A stretch of DNA of 64,000 nt from Zymoseptoria tritici IPO323. Lineage: Eukaryota > Ascomycota > Dothideomycetes > Mycosphaerellales > Mycosphaerellaceae. Below the pieces are notes generated by a model that was not told the origin of the DNA, did no database searches, and saw only the letters and a list, made by a program, of their open reading frames with translations. The position numbers and the translations under genes were made by a program. Shown piece after piece: positions 1 to 9,243 of the stretch (its first letter is position 1; each line of letters opens with the position of its first letter). The DNA is taken from positions 1,054,001-1,118,000 of the forward strand of contig NC_018218.1 of the NCBI RefSeq assembly GCF_000219625.1. The letters are read 5' to 3'.

Positions 1-542
1 CAGAGTTCAGCCCCGACGGCCCGCCCGTCGGCTCCCGTCCTCGATATCATTTTCTCCCTTGTTTGAATCTCATCCACTCCACTCTCACAGCTGGCTTTCC
101 TTCGGGATGCCAACGAGGTTACACAGGAAATAGCTTGGTGACCGCGCCTCAATCACCCTGGATCGATCCTTGTATGCCACAGCTCCACAAGACCAATGGT
201 TTCTCTTCACCGTCTGCTCGTGTCGCATCCCTTCCGTCGGCGTGCATCTCGCAAAAAGTCCTCCCGTAGTACTGATGGCTTGTTCAACTTCACTTGCCCG
301 CATCTGAGTATCTCTCCTCTTCTCCTTCACTCTCTTGCCGTCGCCTTTCCGTCATGTCTGAAACATCAATCACCATGGCAGCAACATCTTCATCCACGAC
401 ATGCTCTATCTGACGATTCCAACCCGACATTCTTTCATCACCAGCTTGATATCCATCGCACCGACGACCATCGCTATCGAACGGCCTTCTCACGACGACA
501 TACCGCTTCCGCACTTCATTTCTCAATCCTCGAGCTGCGACC
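1..542. other. Left-edge intergenic / 5' leader
   Basis: No convincing coding sequence. The last 250 bases before the first gene are C/T-rich, typical of a fungal promoter and 5' UTR; short frames here lack conserved features. Confidence 0.5.
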
Positions 543-3500
543 ATGAGTTCACGCAATTTTGCGGAGGTGCCGCCCACCGCGGCCACCATGGCTCTGAACG
601 CATACATTTACGGATATGGAGGCCACTCGCTCGTCACTCCTCATCAGGCTCTGAAACGACAATGGTGGACGGACGAGCGTATCGACAATCGCGTCACCCG
701 CGCATTTGTCATCTCGAAGCTGCGCGGCGAAGAGAGAGAATTTCTCGATCGCGCCCTGGCTTTTGGCGAAGGCCTCACAGACGACACCTACATGGAATGG
801 ATACTCGAGCGCGCGAAAAGATTATTTCTCATCCTCACACAGATTGGCGTACCGGATCAGATCTTTGGATGCATCGACGACTCATGGGACGACGACGACT
901 TACCGATACCATTTGATAATGTCAAAAGTTTGGAATTGTCCTGCGACAACAACGAGGCATTGAACAAGAGATTTTATGACATGCAGTTCATCTATCTCTT
1001 GCGCGAGTTGAAGAAGGGTTCGCATATCGACTATGGACCGAAGGAACACATCCCCATGGAGCATGTCAATACTTTACCACCAGCAGCAACATTGCAGCCG
1101 TACGATCGCGTGCACTTTCCAGGTCGCCCAGAGGAAGTGTTCATGAGGAGGAAGTACTCGATGACGGACAAGGACAACGGTCACTTCACGGGAGACACCT
1201 TCACTAAGGACGTTCGTAGAGCCCGAGCTTTGGCGCATGAGCATGTTGCGTCAACTTGGGCGACATACACCAGCGAGAATGCGGCTTATCTCCTGTCAGA
1301 CTTTGTGCCAGAGCATACTCTCGCGACTTTCATCGAGCATCGCACGCCAGCCTCCTATGTCAAAGTGCGCGCTACAGAGCGGCCACTCCTCATCTGCGAG
1401 TGGATGCATTGTCTGTCAGACGCACTCGCCTCTCTTCACCATCGTGGTATCGCACATACCGCCATACGCCCTTCGAACATATGGATCGATTCCCACAATC
1501 ACATCGCTCTTGCAGACGTGGGAGCCATTCCGACTTATCAACGGAATAAGAAGGTACCCAAGAACGAAATCTACGATTACGCTGCTCCAGAATCGCAACT
1601 GAGCAAGTCCGCCGTCGTCGTCAAAACCAGCGCGTCACCTTCATCGCCGCCCATCAGCAGCATGAACGCTTTCTCCAAACTCCGCAAGCTCAGCACCTCC
1701 GACCATGGCTCTATCAGTGGTGCATCGTCCTCAGCATCGTCATCGACTGGTGGAAGCAGCACTCGGAGTAACTCATTCGTCAATCTTGCTGGCACCAGCC
1801 CCATTACTCCGCCTTCCACCTCTGCCCGGTCGAGCAGTTTCTCCGCGGCTTCGACTGCTCTCTCCCCGACGCCTGGCGCCGCTCGCTCACCGAGAGGCAT
1901 TCGCAACTTCTCTCGTCGTTTGGTGAATCCCACTAAATCGTTCGCGTCCTCCGCGGCATCCAGCGAGTTTTCTTCCATCACCTCCCCTTTGATCGAACGA
2001 CATTCGCCACCTTCGGGCAGCATGAGTCCTGCGACTCTCCGGGACCTGCCCACCGCGACTCCCGAGATGTCTGACATCTATTCCCTTGGCTGTGTCTACC
2101 TTGACCTCCTCACTTTCCTCATCCGCGGCAAAACCACCGACTTTGCGAAGTTCCGAACAACTCGTATCTCTCATCAACGACAGCAAGAATTCAAAGCGGC
2201 AAACGTTACATCTTCTTCCAAGACTGGGACCACCATGGCGCCTCCACCTTCGAAGGCCGATTCCTCTTTCCACGCTCATCCGGATCAACTCTCCACGTGG
2301 TTGAATATGCTGTCTACCGAAGCCTCCGCATCTTCGAATACATCGTCCTCTACGTCTGGTATCGGTCCGAATCTCGTCCTCGCCCGAGGCATTCCTCGCC
2401 TATTGAATCTTGTTCGTTCGATGATAGCGCAAAATGCGACGTTGCGACCTACAGCCATTGGTGTCAGAGAAGTCATCGAGGAAGTTTTGGAAGAGTGCGG
2501 AGTTCGTGGCGACAGACTGTGTTGTTGGGGAAGAGGCTGGGAGGTCTCAGAGGAGGTCGAAGCGGATATCGGACGTGCCAGAGGTAGTGGGGATCGGAGT
2601 GGGAGTTTTGCAGCACAGGATATGGGAGCAAAGGACGCCAAGGCCAAGAAGGAAAAGAAAAGCGCAGCGCCAAAGGTCAAGAAAGAGAAGAAGGAGAAGA
2701 TGGGCAAATTCTCGAGGCCCTCATCGGCACTCAGTAACACATCCGCGAGTGCTCATGATATGGACATGTCGATCCTCCAGCGTCTCGACACCGCTTACTC
2801 TCCTCCCGCTACGCCAGCAACGACAACCACAACGTTCAGTCCTCCGGCGACTCCGACCTCGAGGATGATGAGCCCTCCCCCATTAATCTCACCACAGCTT
2901 TGCTTGAAAACTTCAACTACTCAGGCTCCATCCGAGACTGAATTGCCACCTCCACCGCCAGGTCCACCGCCGACATTACTCCCGCCGCCGCCGCCAACAC
3001 CGACACGGCTCACCTCTACTCCACTGTCGCCGGGTTCATTACATCCGGCTCCTCGCGAAGTGAAAGGAACTCCTCCACGTAGCTTTTCTCCGGCTCTGTC
3101 CGCACAGAACAGGAAGGCATCCACGGATCCGAGACTCGACTCAGTCCGGCCATCAACAGCCACGTCACACCACAAGCCAACGCCTTCAACACCACAGATC
3201 CCGCCGCTCGCCCAGATCCCTCCACTATCCGCATTCCCAGCCATGTCTATACCACCGCTATCAAATCCGCCATGCCTGTCCGCACGACCTTCAACATCCG
3301 CCGCCGATTCGCCTCAAGCAGTGACAGCACCTTCTCCCTTCTCTCTAGCGCAGATCAGACCGACGACTTCCGCCGCAAACAAGACGACGTTCGTCAGAAA
3401 GGACTCCATTGCCTCTCAGCGTGATGTCAAGTACTTTGCTCCACCGCCAGTGAGTTTCGGGGCCATGGGTCTTGGAGAAAATGTGAGCGGCAGTGTCTCG

Positions 3501-3638
3501 GGAAGTGGAAGCGGAAGCGGCACCAATTCGACTAGAGAGTCGTTCCAGCAGACGAGACGAGAGTCCACGACTAGCACTTTGATGGCGAGCAAAAAGGACA
3601 GAAGTGGTATTGCAAAGTGGAAGCGATTGTTTTCTTGA
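543..3638 (+). CDS. Protein with degenerate (pseudo)kinase domain and long disordered tail
   Basis: A single-exon 1031-residue protein. Residues about 190-350 and 510-680 resemble a protein kinase fold split by a Ser/Thr/Pro-rich insert (about 352-510). The catalytic-loop HRD is replaced by H305-T-A and the usual Lys by Arg; the loop Asn (N312), a DVG in place of DFG (325-327) and APE (348-350) remain, and DIYSLGCVYLDLL resembles helix F. No clear Gly-rich loop or VAIK Lys is visible, although RRK near 202-204 could occupy the Lys position. The tail (690-1031) is Lys-rich, then proline-rich, then Ser/Gly-rich. I infer a scaffold or allosteric pseudokinase rather than an active enzyme. An alternative start at M16 (588) has the better ATG context. 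The partner and pathway cannot be told from sequence. Confidence 0.8.
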   Translation: MSSRNFAEVPPTAATMALNAYIYGYGGHSLVTPHQALKRQWWTDERIDNRVTRAFVISKLRGEEREFLDRALAFGEGLTDDTYMEWILERAKRLFLILTQIGVPDQIFGCIDDSWDDDDLPIPFDNVKSLELSCDNNEALNKRFYDMQFIYLLRELKKGSHIDYGPKEHIPMEHVNTLPPAATLQPYDRVHFPGRPEEVFMRRKYSMTDKDNGHFTGDTFTKDVRRARALAHEHVASTWATYTSENAAYLLSDFVPEHTLATFIEHRTPASYVKVRATERPLLICEWMHCLSDALASLHHRGIAHTAIRPSNIWIDSHNHIALADVGAIPTYQRNKKVPKNEIYDYAAPESQLSKSAVVVKTSASPSSPPISSMNAFSKLRKLSTSDHGSISGASSSASSSTGGSSTRSNSFVNLAGTSPITPPSTSARSSSFSAASTALSPTPGAARSPRGIRNFSRRLVNPTKSFASSAASSEFSSITSPLIERHSPPSGSMSPATLRDLPTATPEMSDIYSLGCVYLDLLTFLIRGKTTDFAKFRTTRISHQRQQEFKAANVTSSSKTGTTMAPPPSKADSSFHAHPDQLSTWLNMLSTEASASSNTSSSTSGIGPNLVLARGIPRLLNLVRSMIAQNATLRPTAIGVREVIEEVLEECGVRGDRLCCWGRGWEVSEEVEADIGRARGSGDRSGSFAAQDMGAKDAKAKKEKKSAAPKVKKEKKEKMGKFSRPSSALSNTSASAHDMDMSILQRLDTAYSPPATPATTTTTFSPPATPTSRMMSPPPLISPQLCLKTSTTQAPSETELPPPPPGPPPTLLPPPPPTPTRLTSTPLSPGSLHPAPREVKGTPPRSFSPALSAQNRKASTDPRLDSVRPSTATSHHKPTPSTPQIPPLAQIPPLSAFPAMSIPPLSNPPCLSARPSTSAADSPQAVTAPSPFSLAQIRPTTSAANKTTFVRKDSIASQRDVKYFAPPPVSFGAMGLGENVSGSVSGSGSGSGTNSTRESFQQTRRESTTSTLMASKKDRSGIAKWKRLFS

Positions 3639-4056
3639 TGAGTGGAGCGAGACATTGGGTCTCTGGAGTGAGCAGCCAGCTGTGAAAAATAGAGAAGACA
3701 CATTAGGGACTAATTAATCTGTACATGTGAAGCGAAAGCGCGAAATGATACGTGTCTCGAGTATCTGCCTTCGTTGATCAGTCAAAGTGGTCTTATCTTG
3801 TTCCATCGCTGCCATTGTCACATGCCACCTCGCCGCTGATTGGGTCGTTTCTTCTCGGGGCCCAGTCCGAGAAGCGCGCTAGCAGCGCGCCTTCCCTTGA
3901 ACTTTTTTGATGATGAGGGAGACCAGCGTCCACTCCATCATCCACGACAACCTTTCCCGACTCCTATACTATCGTTTCTCATTTCAATTTGACTGTAGAC
4001 TACATTCAGAAGATTTCATTCCAGATCTCGCGTGATTCTTCACGCACGCCGTCGCC
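3639..4056. other. Intergenic spacer
   Basis: Holds the 3' end of the pseudokinase gene and the promoter/leader of the helicase gene. There is a C/T-rich stretch at about 3930-4050 but no coding signal. Confidence 0.5.
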
Positions 4057-6174
4057 ATGATGCGCCGAGCATTGACGACTTGCTCTCGATCTCTCTCCTT
4101 CGCCATCTCCTCTCAACCCACACAATCCTTCCATCGACTATCACATCTCACACGGACGCCTATACTAAGAGCGTTCCCTGCCACTCGCAGCATCCACCAA
4201 TCGTCCGTTCTGCGCGATCAAACAGCCTCCGCCACATACGAAAGCACCGATGCGGATCGCAATGCGCCCATCACAAAATTCGCCGAGCTCGAGACCCGCG
4301 GAGTGATCCATCCAAATGTCGTGCGAACAATCACCAAAGAGATGGATCTCGAGACGATGACGGAAGTGCAAGCAGCGACCATCAACGAAGCGCTCAAGGG
4401 TACAGATGTGGTGGCGCAAGCAAAGACGGGAACTGGCAAGACGATGGCTTTTCTTCTACCTATCCTTCAAAACATCCTCAACTTAGACCCACATCTGGCG
4501 GAAAGACATCATGGACGTCGTGGGCCTCGGACAACAGCGGATGACATTCGTGGATTGATCATTTCACCGACGAGAGAATTGGCAGAGCAGATTGCAGCAG
4601 AGGCGAAGAGGCTGACGAGGAATACGGGTGTCATTGTACAAACTGCTGTTGGTGGCACACAAAAGAGCGCCGGTCTGAGGGCAATTCAGCGAGAGGGATG
4701 CCACCTTTTGGTCGGCACCCCTGGTCGACTAAAGGACATCCTCTCGGACCCATACTCGCGAGTCGAGGCTCCCGATCTCTCTGCGCTTGTCCTTGACGAA
4801 GCCGACCGTCTGCTCGACTCAGGCTTCTGGGTAGAGATCCAAGAGATCCTCCGCATGCTGCCTACCCCTGCAGAGAAAGACCGTCAGACGATGATGTTCT
4901 CCGCCACCCTTCCTAAAGAGGTCGTGAACCTCGTCCGTCAGACTCTCAAACCCGGCTTTCAGTTCGTCAAGTGCGTGCGCGACGACGAGGAACCCACACA
5001 TACTCGCGTCCCGCAGAACGTTACCACGGTGGCCGGCCTCGAGAATTCGATGCCAACCCTGGTCGAACTCTGCCAACGCGGGCTCGATGCTGCCAAGGAG
5101 CCCGGCGCCCGTCCATTCAAGGCAATCGTCTACTTCAATTCGACCGCCGAAGTCTCCCTCGCCTCCTCCGCCCTCAACGCTCTCAGCACTCCCAACGGCC
5201 GTGACCACCCCTGGTGGCCCGCGCGCATCACCGAGATCCACGCCAAACTGAGTCAAGGCCAACGCACACGCGCCGCCGATGACTTTCGTCGCGCCACATC
5301 TGGCATTCTCCTCTCCTCAGACGTCACAGCTCGCGGTATGGACTTCCCCAACGTCACTCATGTCATTCAAGTCGGCATGCCGACCTCTCGAGAGCAGTAC
5401 GTTCACCGCATCGGTCGAACCGCTCGTGCGGGCAAGGAAGGCGAGGGCTGGTTGATCATGAACCAAATCGAAGCGCAGGAAGCACGCTCACGACTCCGCG
5501 GTCTGCCTCTGAAACAAGATCAGATCCTTGAGATTCCCCATCTTGACCTTACCAAGGCTGCAGACGTTCCCGCGACGGCTGGACGCATTCTGAGCATGTA
5601 CCAGGCGGCCATCAAGCGCGTACACATGTCGGAGAAGGAGAAGGTCTACCTCGCGCAGCTCGGTGTGTATCAGTGGGTGAGTCGCAAGCAGGAACTCGTG
5701 GCGGCGATGAACAATCTAGCGAGATTTGGGTGGGGATTGTCGGAGATGCCGAAGGTCCCTGCTGGACTGGCGTCGAAGTTGAGGATTAACCGGATCGAGG
5801 GTGTGAACATTGGCCAGAGTGGAGCATACGGCGATGATGGTGGCAGAGGCGGTGGATTCGGAGGTCGTGGAGGTGGAGGTTACAGTGGACGAGGTGGTGG
5901 TGGTGGTGGTGGATATGGCGATAGAGACGGCGGTCGGAGTGGCGGCTTTGGTGGTGGACGTGGATATGGAGATAGAGATGGTGGACGTGGCGGTGACTTC
6001 GGAGGCGGTCGGGGAGGAGGGCGCGGAGGGTTTGGAGATCGTGGTCCACCCCGCGAGAGGAGAGATGATCCCTTTGGACGAGGAGGTGGAGACCGTGACG
6101 GTGGACGCGACGGCGGATTCGGTAGTGGCGCCAGGTATGGAGATCGCGCGCCGAGGAGCAACGCGTTCAATTGA
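4057..6174 (+). CDS. MSS116: Mitochondrial DEAD-box RNA helicase (MSS116-like)
   Basis: A 705-residue single-exon ATP-dependent RNA helicase. The N-terminus (1-50) is Arg/Ser-rich without acids, a typical mitochondrial presequence. Motifs in order: Q-motif Gln about 104, AKTGTGKT (122-129), PTREL (171-175), GG (199-200), TPGR (221-224), DEAD (247-250), SAT (282-284), a C-terminal domain with SSDVTARGMD (420-429) and HRIGRTAR (450-457). From about 590 to the end it is Gly/Arg/Asp-rich with RGG and YGDRD repeats, an RNA-binding tail. In yeast, Mss116 remodels mitochondrial group I/II introns and assists translation; the same role is inferred. The start is fixed by the presequence. A few codons upstream there is only the C/T-rich leader. 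Confidence 0.92.
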   Translation: MMRRALTTCSRSLSFAISSQPTQSFHRLSHLTRTPILRAFPATRSIHQSSVLRDQTASATYESTDADRNAPITKFAELETRGVIHPNVVRTITKEMDLETMTEVQAATINEALKGTDVVAQAKTGTGKTMAFLLPILQNILNLDPHLAERHHGRRGPRTTADDIRGLIISPTRELAEQIAAEAKRLTRNTGVIVQTAVGGTQKSAGLRAIQREGCHLLVGTPGRLKDILSDPYSRVEAPDLSALVLDEADRLLDSGFWVEIQEILRMLPTPAEKDRQTMMFSATLPKEVVNLVRQTLKPGFQFVKCVRDDEEPTHTRVPQNVTTVAGLENSMPTLVELCQRGLDAAKEPGARPFKAIVYFNSTAEVSLASSALNALSTPNGRDHPWWPARITEIHAKLSQGQRTRAADDFRRATSGILLSSDVTARGMDFPNVTHVIQVGMPTSREQYVHRIGRTARAGKEGEGWLIMNQIEAQEARSRLRGLPLKQDQILEIPHLDLTKAADVPATAGRILSMYQAAIKRVHMSEKEKVYLAQLGVYQWVSRKQELVAAMNNLARFGWGLSEMPKVPAGLASKLRINRIEGVNIGQSGAYGDDGGRGGGFGGRGGGGYSGRGGGGGGGYGDRDGGRSGGFGGGRGYGDRDGGRGGDFGGGRGGGRGGFGDRGPPRERRDDPFGRGGGDRDGGRDGGFGSGARYGDRAPRSNAFN
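5821..6150 (+). repeat. Gly/Arg-rich low-complexity coding repeat
   Basis: GGN-rich imperfect tandem repeats encoding Gly-rich RGG and YGDRDGGR units in the helicase tail. Both strands stay open in several frames here, which produces many spurious antisense reading frames. Confidence 0.8.
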
Positions 6175-6975
6175 AAAAGCATAGGGGCACGGTATGGACT
6201 GCAAATGATCGAGGAGGAAGATGGCTGTTCACTTCGATTGTACGAGATTTGAGCATACTTCTTCGACGTTCAAAAGGCATTGCGACTGGCGTCTGGCTGA
6301 TGGGAAAAGGCTGTACAGTAGAGAATACCAGAAGGCATGGCAGGGTACGGGCAGGAAAGGATGTCGAACTGCTAGACGAGCCGTGCAGTATGATCGTCTC
6401 ATGTCGGAGATTCGTTGATATAGATACCCGCAGCAAGGGAAATGAAACTACTACTCTCCAGCCTCTTGTGGCCCTTGTCGGGTTGACGTGGTGGTCTTGG
6501 TCTTACGTTCGTTGCTCTGCGCCTATGCTAGGTGTGTTGGCCGTTCGTTCGACTTGGTTGCTTGGTTGTCACATGATCGGCCGCAGTCGTTCAGATCCGC
6601 GAACGACCTGTGCGCCAATCCACCGACCGTTGACTTGTTCGTGCACCTGTTCAGCAAAGAGAACTCGAATGCACTTCACAGCATATTCCAATGCTTTCCA
6701 TCCGCCTGCGCCACAAGCGAGCTCGATCTCGACCGCTCGAACATGTGGCTGAATGGCCGCCAAGCATGCATAGCCCTCCGCTGACGTCGCTTTGTTGGTG
6801 GCGGTCGCGGCACAGTTGTTCTTGGTAGGTGGGATGAACAGTTGAGTGATGGAGTGAAGATAAAACTTGCTGCCGCTGTGCATTAATGGGAAGGAGCTTC
6901 ATCCCTTCTCTCGATCCTGCAGATTCTCAATCCTCCATTCCTTAATCCTCCGCTTCCTCAACTCCTCTGATCAAC
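6175..6975. other. Intergenic spacer
   Basis: About 800 bases between two plus-strand genes. Several short overlapping frames occur, but none shows a recognisable domain or stable amino-acid bias. Confidence 0.5.
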
Positions 6976-8523
6976 ATGGCTGGGCACAACGATCCTAAGC
7001 TGCTCTACTCAATCAAGGGTATCAAAGCGTACCACATTCAAGATGGAGAGGAACACGACCTCACGCCGTCTGGGCCGCAAACACTCTCTCTCCTTATGGT
7101 TCCGACCAGCTCTCCCTTCGCCGACCTGAGCACGACCATCCCACAAAACGAGATTCCCGATGAGGACTTCTACCTCCACCTCAACCTTCCTCCCGAGCTC
7201 GAACTACCTCTCCCCGCGACGACCCAGGTCTACCATCAACCGCCCACCAGCTACCTCATCCCGCGCTGGGATCTCGGTCATGGCTCTGGCGCATTCACTC
7301 GCATCGAGTTCCCTCGAATCGGCTACGGTGTGACCCAAGACGATGTCGACACATTCGAGACTATCCTCGCCCAATGCACCGCCTTCCTCGAACGTGCGAA
7401 GCCACCTATGCCCTCTCGTCCGGGCGAGAAGTCCTCATACAACCCCTCCGACTACGCAGCAGGTGGACAATACCGAGACGAGAAGTCGTCGCATCAACAC
7501 GGAGAGATCGTACTCGTGGACGAGGACAACGGCTCTGTGGTTGGCGAGCTAGGCCAAGGCACGCAAATTGTCGAATCCTCCTCGCTCAAGCCTGGCTCCA
7601 AAGAACCCGTCGAACTTGAACTCTCCCCTGATGGGAAACACATCTCTGTCCGCCCAGTGTCCGAAGACTATCTTCGCATGGCCCGGCATCCGGCGTACAA
7701 AGACTCGTCGATCGTGCAAAACGCTGCGACTGCCTCTCGCTTGCTCGTCACTACCACTTCCTCCCTCGGCAACATGCTCGTTAGCCGGGCAGACTCTTTC
7801 ACCAAGACCTCCAAACCCGCCGCCAAACCCATGGAGTTCGCACCCTCGACCCACGAACGCGTCCGGAAAATAAACACCTTCACCACCTCCGTCGCCGGCG
7901 TATCGAACAAAACAGTCGGTCAACTGAGCGATACCGTACAGAACTTCGCGGCTCGCGCGGCTGGCAAGAAGAAGGAACGACCACACAAGGGCTACGATGA
8001 GCAGGGCAATCCGCTGGACAAGAACGACTACAAACCCGGCTTCCTCAACAAGTCGCTCATTGCATTCAGTACGGTCATGGACGGTATCGCGACGAGCGGG
8101 AAGACGTTGTTGGAAACATCGGGCAGCGCGGCGAGTACGGTTGTCGGACACAAATATGGCGACGAAGCTGGTACCATCACTAGGAATTTGGCCGGCGGAG
8201 TCAAGAATGTCGGACTGGTGTATATTGACGTTACGGGCGTGAGTCGACGAGCGGTCATCAAAAGTGTGGCGAAAGGAATGGTGATCGGGAAGGTGAGAGG
8301 TGGGGGAGAGGTCGTCGTTGGAGGTGGAGACGGAGGCGTGGTGACGGCGGAGGATTTGAAGGGCGGGAACGAGAAGCCAAGCGGAAGTGGAAGTTCGAGT
8401 GTTCAAGGTGGATTCAAGCCGAGCACAGAGCCGTACCACCCCGTGGGCTTTGGAGCAGGTGCGCCTCCCAAATATCAAGAGTTCGGGCAGCCTGGGGCGT
8501 ATCCCAGGGAGAAGCATGGCTGA
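6976..8523 (+). CDS. Spartin/senescence-domain protein
   Basis: A 515-residue single-exon protein. The N-terminal half (about 1-140) has the beta-rich region seen in fungal homologues (LLYSIKGIKAYHI at 9-21, then a PRWDLGHGSGAFTRIEFPRIGYG segment). The senescence domain lies at about 235-435, with the Ala/Gly-rich alternating segments (SSLGNMLVSRAD, VAGVSNKTVGQL, SGSAASTVVGHKYGDEAG). The C-terminus is Gly/Pro-rich and disordered. Human spartin acts at lipid droplets and in endosomal trafficking, and plant relatives are senescence/dehydration associated; the fungal protein is inferred to be lipid- or membrane-associated. ATG context (atcaacATGg) is strong. Confidence 0.88.
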   Translation: MAGHNDPKLLYSIKGIKAYHIQDGEEHDLTPSGPQTLSLLMVPTSSPFADLSTTIPQNEIPDEDFYLHLNLPPELELPLPATTQVYHQPPTSYLIPRWDLGHGSGAFTRIEFPRIGYGVTQDDVDTFETILAQCTAFLERAKPPMPSRPGEKSSYNPSDYAAGGQYRDEKSSHQHGEIVLVDEDNGSVVGELGQGTQIVESSSLKPGSKEPVELELSPDGKHISVRPVSEDYLRMARHPAYKDSSIVQNAATASRLLVTTTSSLGNMLVSRADSFTKTSKPAAKPMEFAPSTHERVRKINTFTTSVAGVSNKTVGQLSDTVQNFAARAAGKKKERPHKGYDEQGNPLDKNDYKPGFLNKSLIAFSTVMDGIATSGKTLLETSGSAASTVVGHKYGDEAGTITRNLAGGVKNVGLVYIDVTGVSRRAVIKSVAKGMVIGKVRGGGEVVVGGGDGGVVTAEDLKGGNEKPSGSGSSSVQGGFKPSTEPYHPVGFGAGAPPKYQEFGQPGAYPREKHG

Positions 8524-9243
8524 AGGGGGTGATCGATCGATTGCTGAGTTTCAACGGGAGATGCCATCGTGGAACACGAAGTTCTCCTACAATTCCAAGA
8601 GACTGCTAGACGGGCGTGTGGTGTTGCATAGCAGAAATTACGGGAGTGGAAATGAGGTTCTATACGAGGTTACGAAGTATGATATGGCAGCGACATTCAA
8701 GTTAGAGAAAGAAAACATGAGATACTCAAGGGTGCGCAGTCTGCAGTCGACATCGTCCTTTACCCAGTCGTCAGTTTGCCCATCGCCTGTTCACTCAGGC
8801 TCGAATGCTCTGACTCATTTCATAGCCACAGTCACAACTACAAAGCGCATACTCGCACACTCCATTCCATCGTTTGGAAGAATCTTCAAAGCAATTCCCA
8901 TGAATTGCATCCGAACACAATTTGATTCAGCAAGCCTTCGTCATTCGCTCCCTAGTAGGCAGCTGAAGTTTGAGCTAGGCAGCACAGGTTCCTTCCTCTT
9001 TGGGAACTTTAGCGGGGCTATATCTTTGTTTGCTCGTGGCACATGCATGCTTTGTCTCTTCAATCTCTTCATCAACTTTTCCTATCCTACTCACGACATC
9101 TTTCATTCGACACCCAAGATTTGCGCAACAAGACTCGAATCTGTTGCATTACTGACAAAGGTCCGAGAACATCCCACGAACAGAATACACCATCGACAAC
9201 ATCACAACCCTCACCGTGCGACTTCAGCGAGACAGTCGACGAA
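8524..9243. other. Intergenic spacer / 5' leader
   Basis: No convincing gene. An open frame runs from here into the next gene in the same frame, but its residues before 9244 show no conservation-like pattern. Confidence 0.5.

Noticed and set aside
5716..6204. Long Ser/Thr- and His-rich antisense frames
   Set aside because: Mirror products of the Gly-rich repeat at the helicase C-terminus, not genes.
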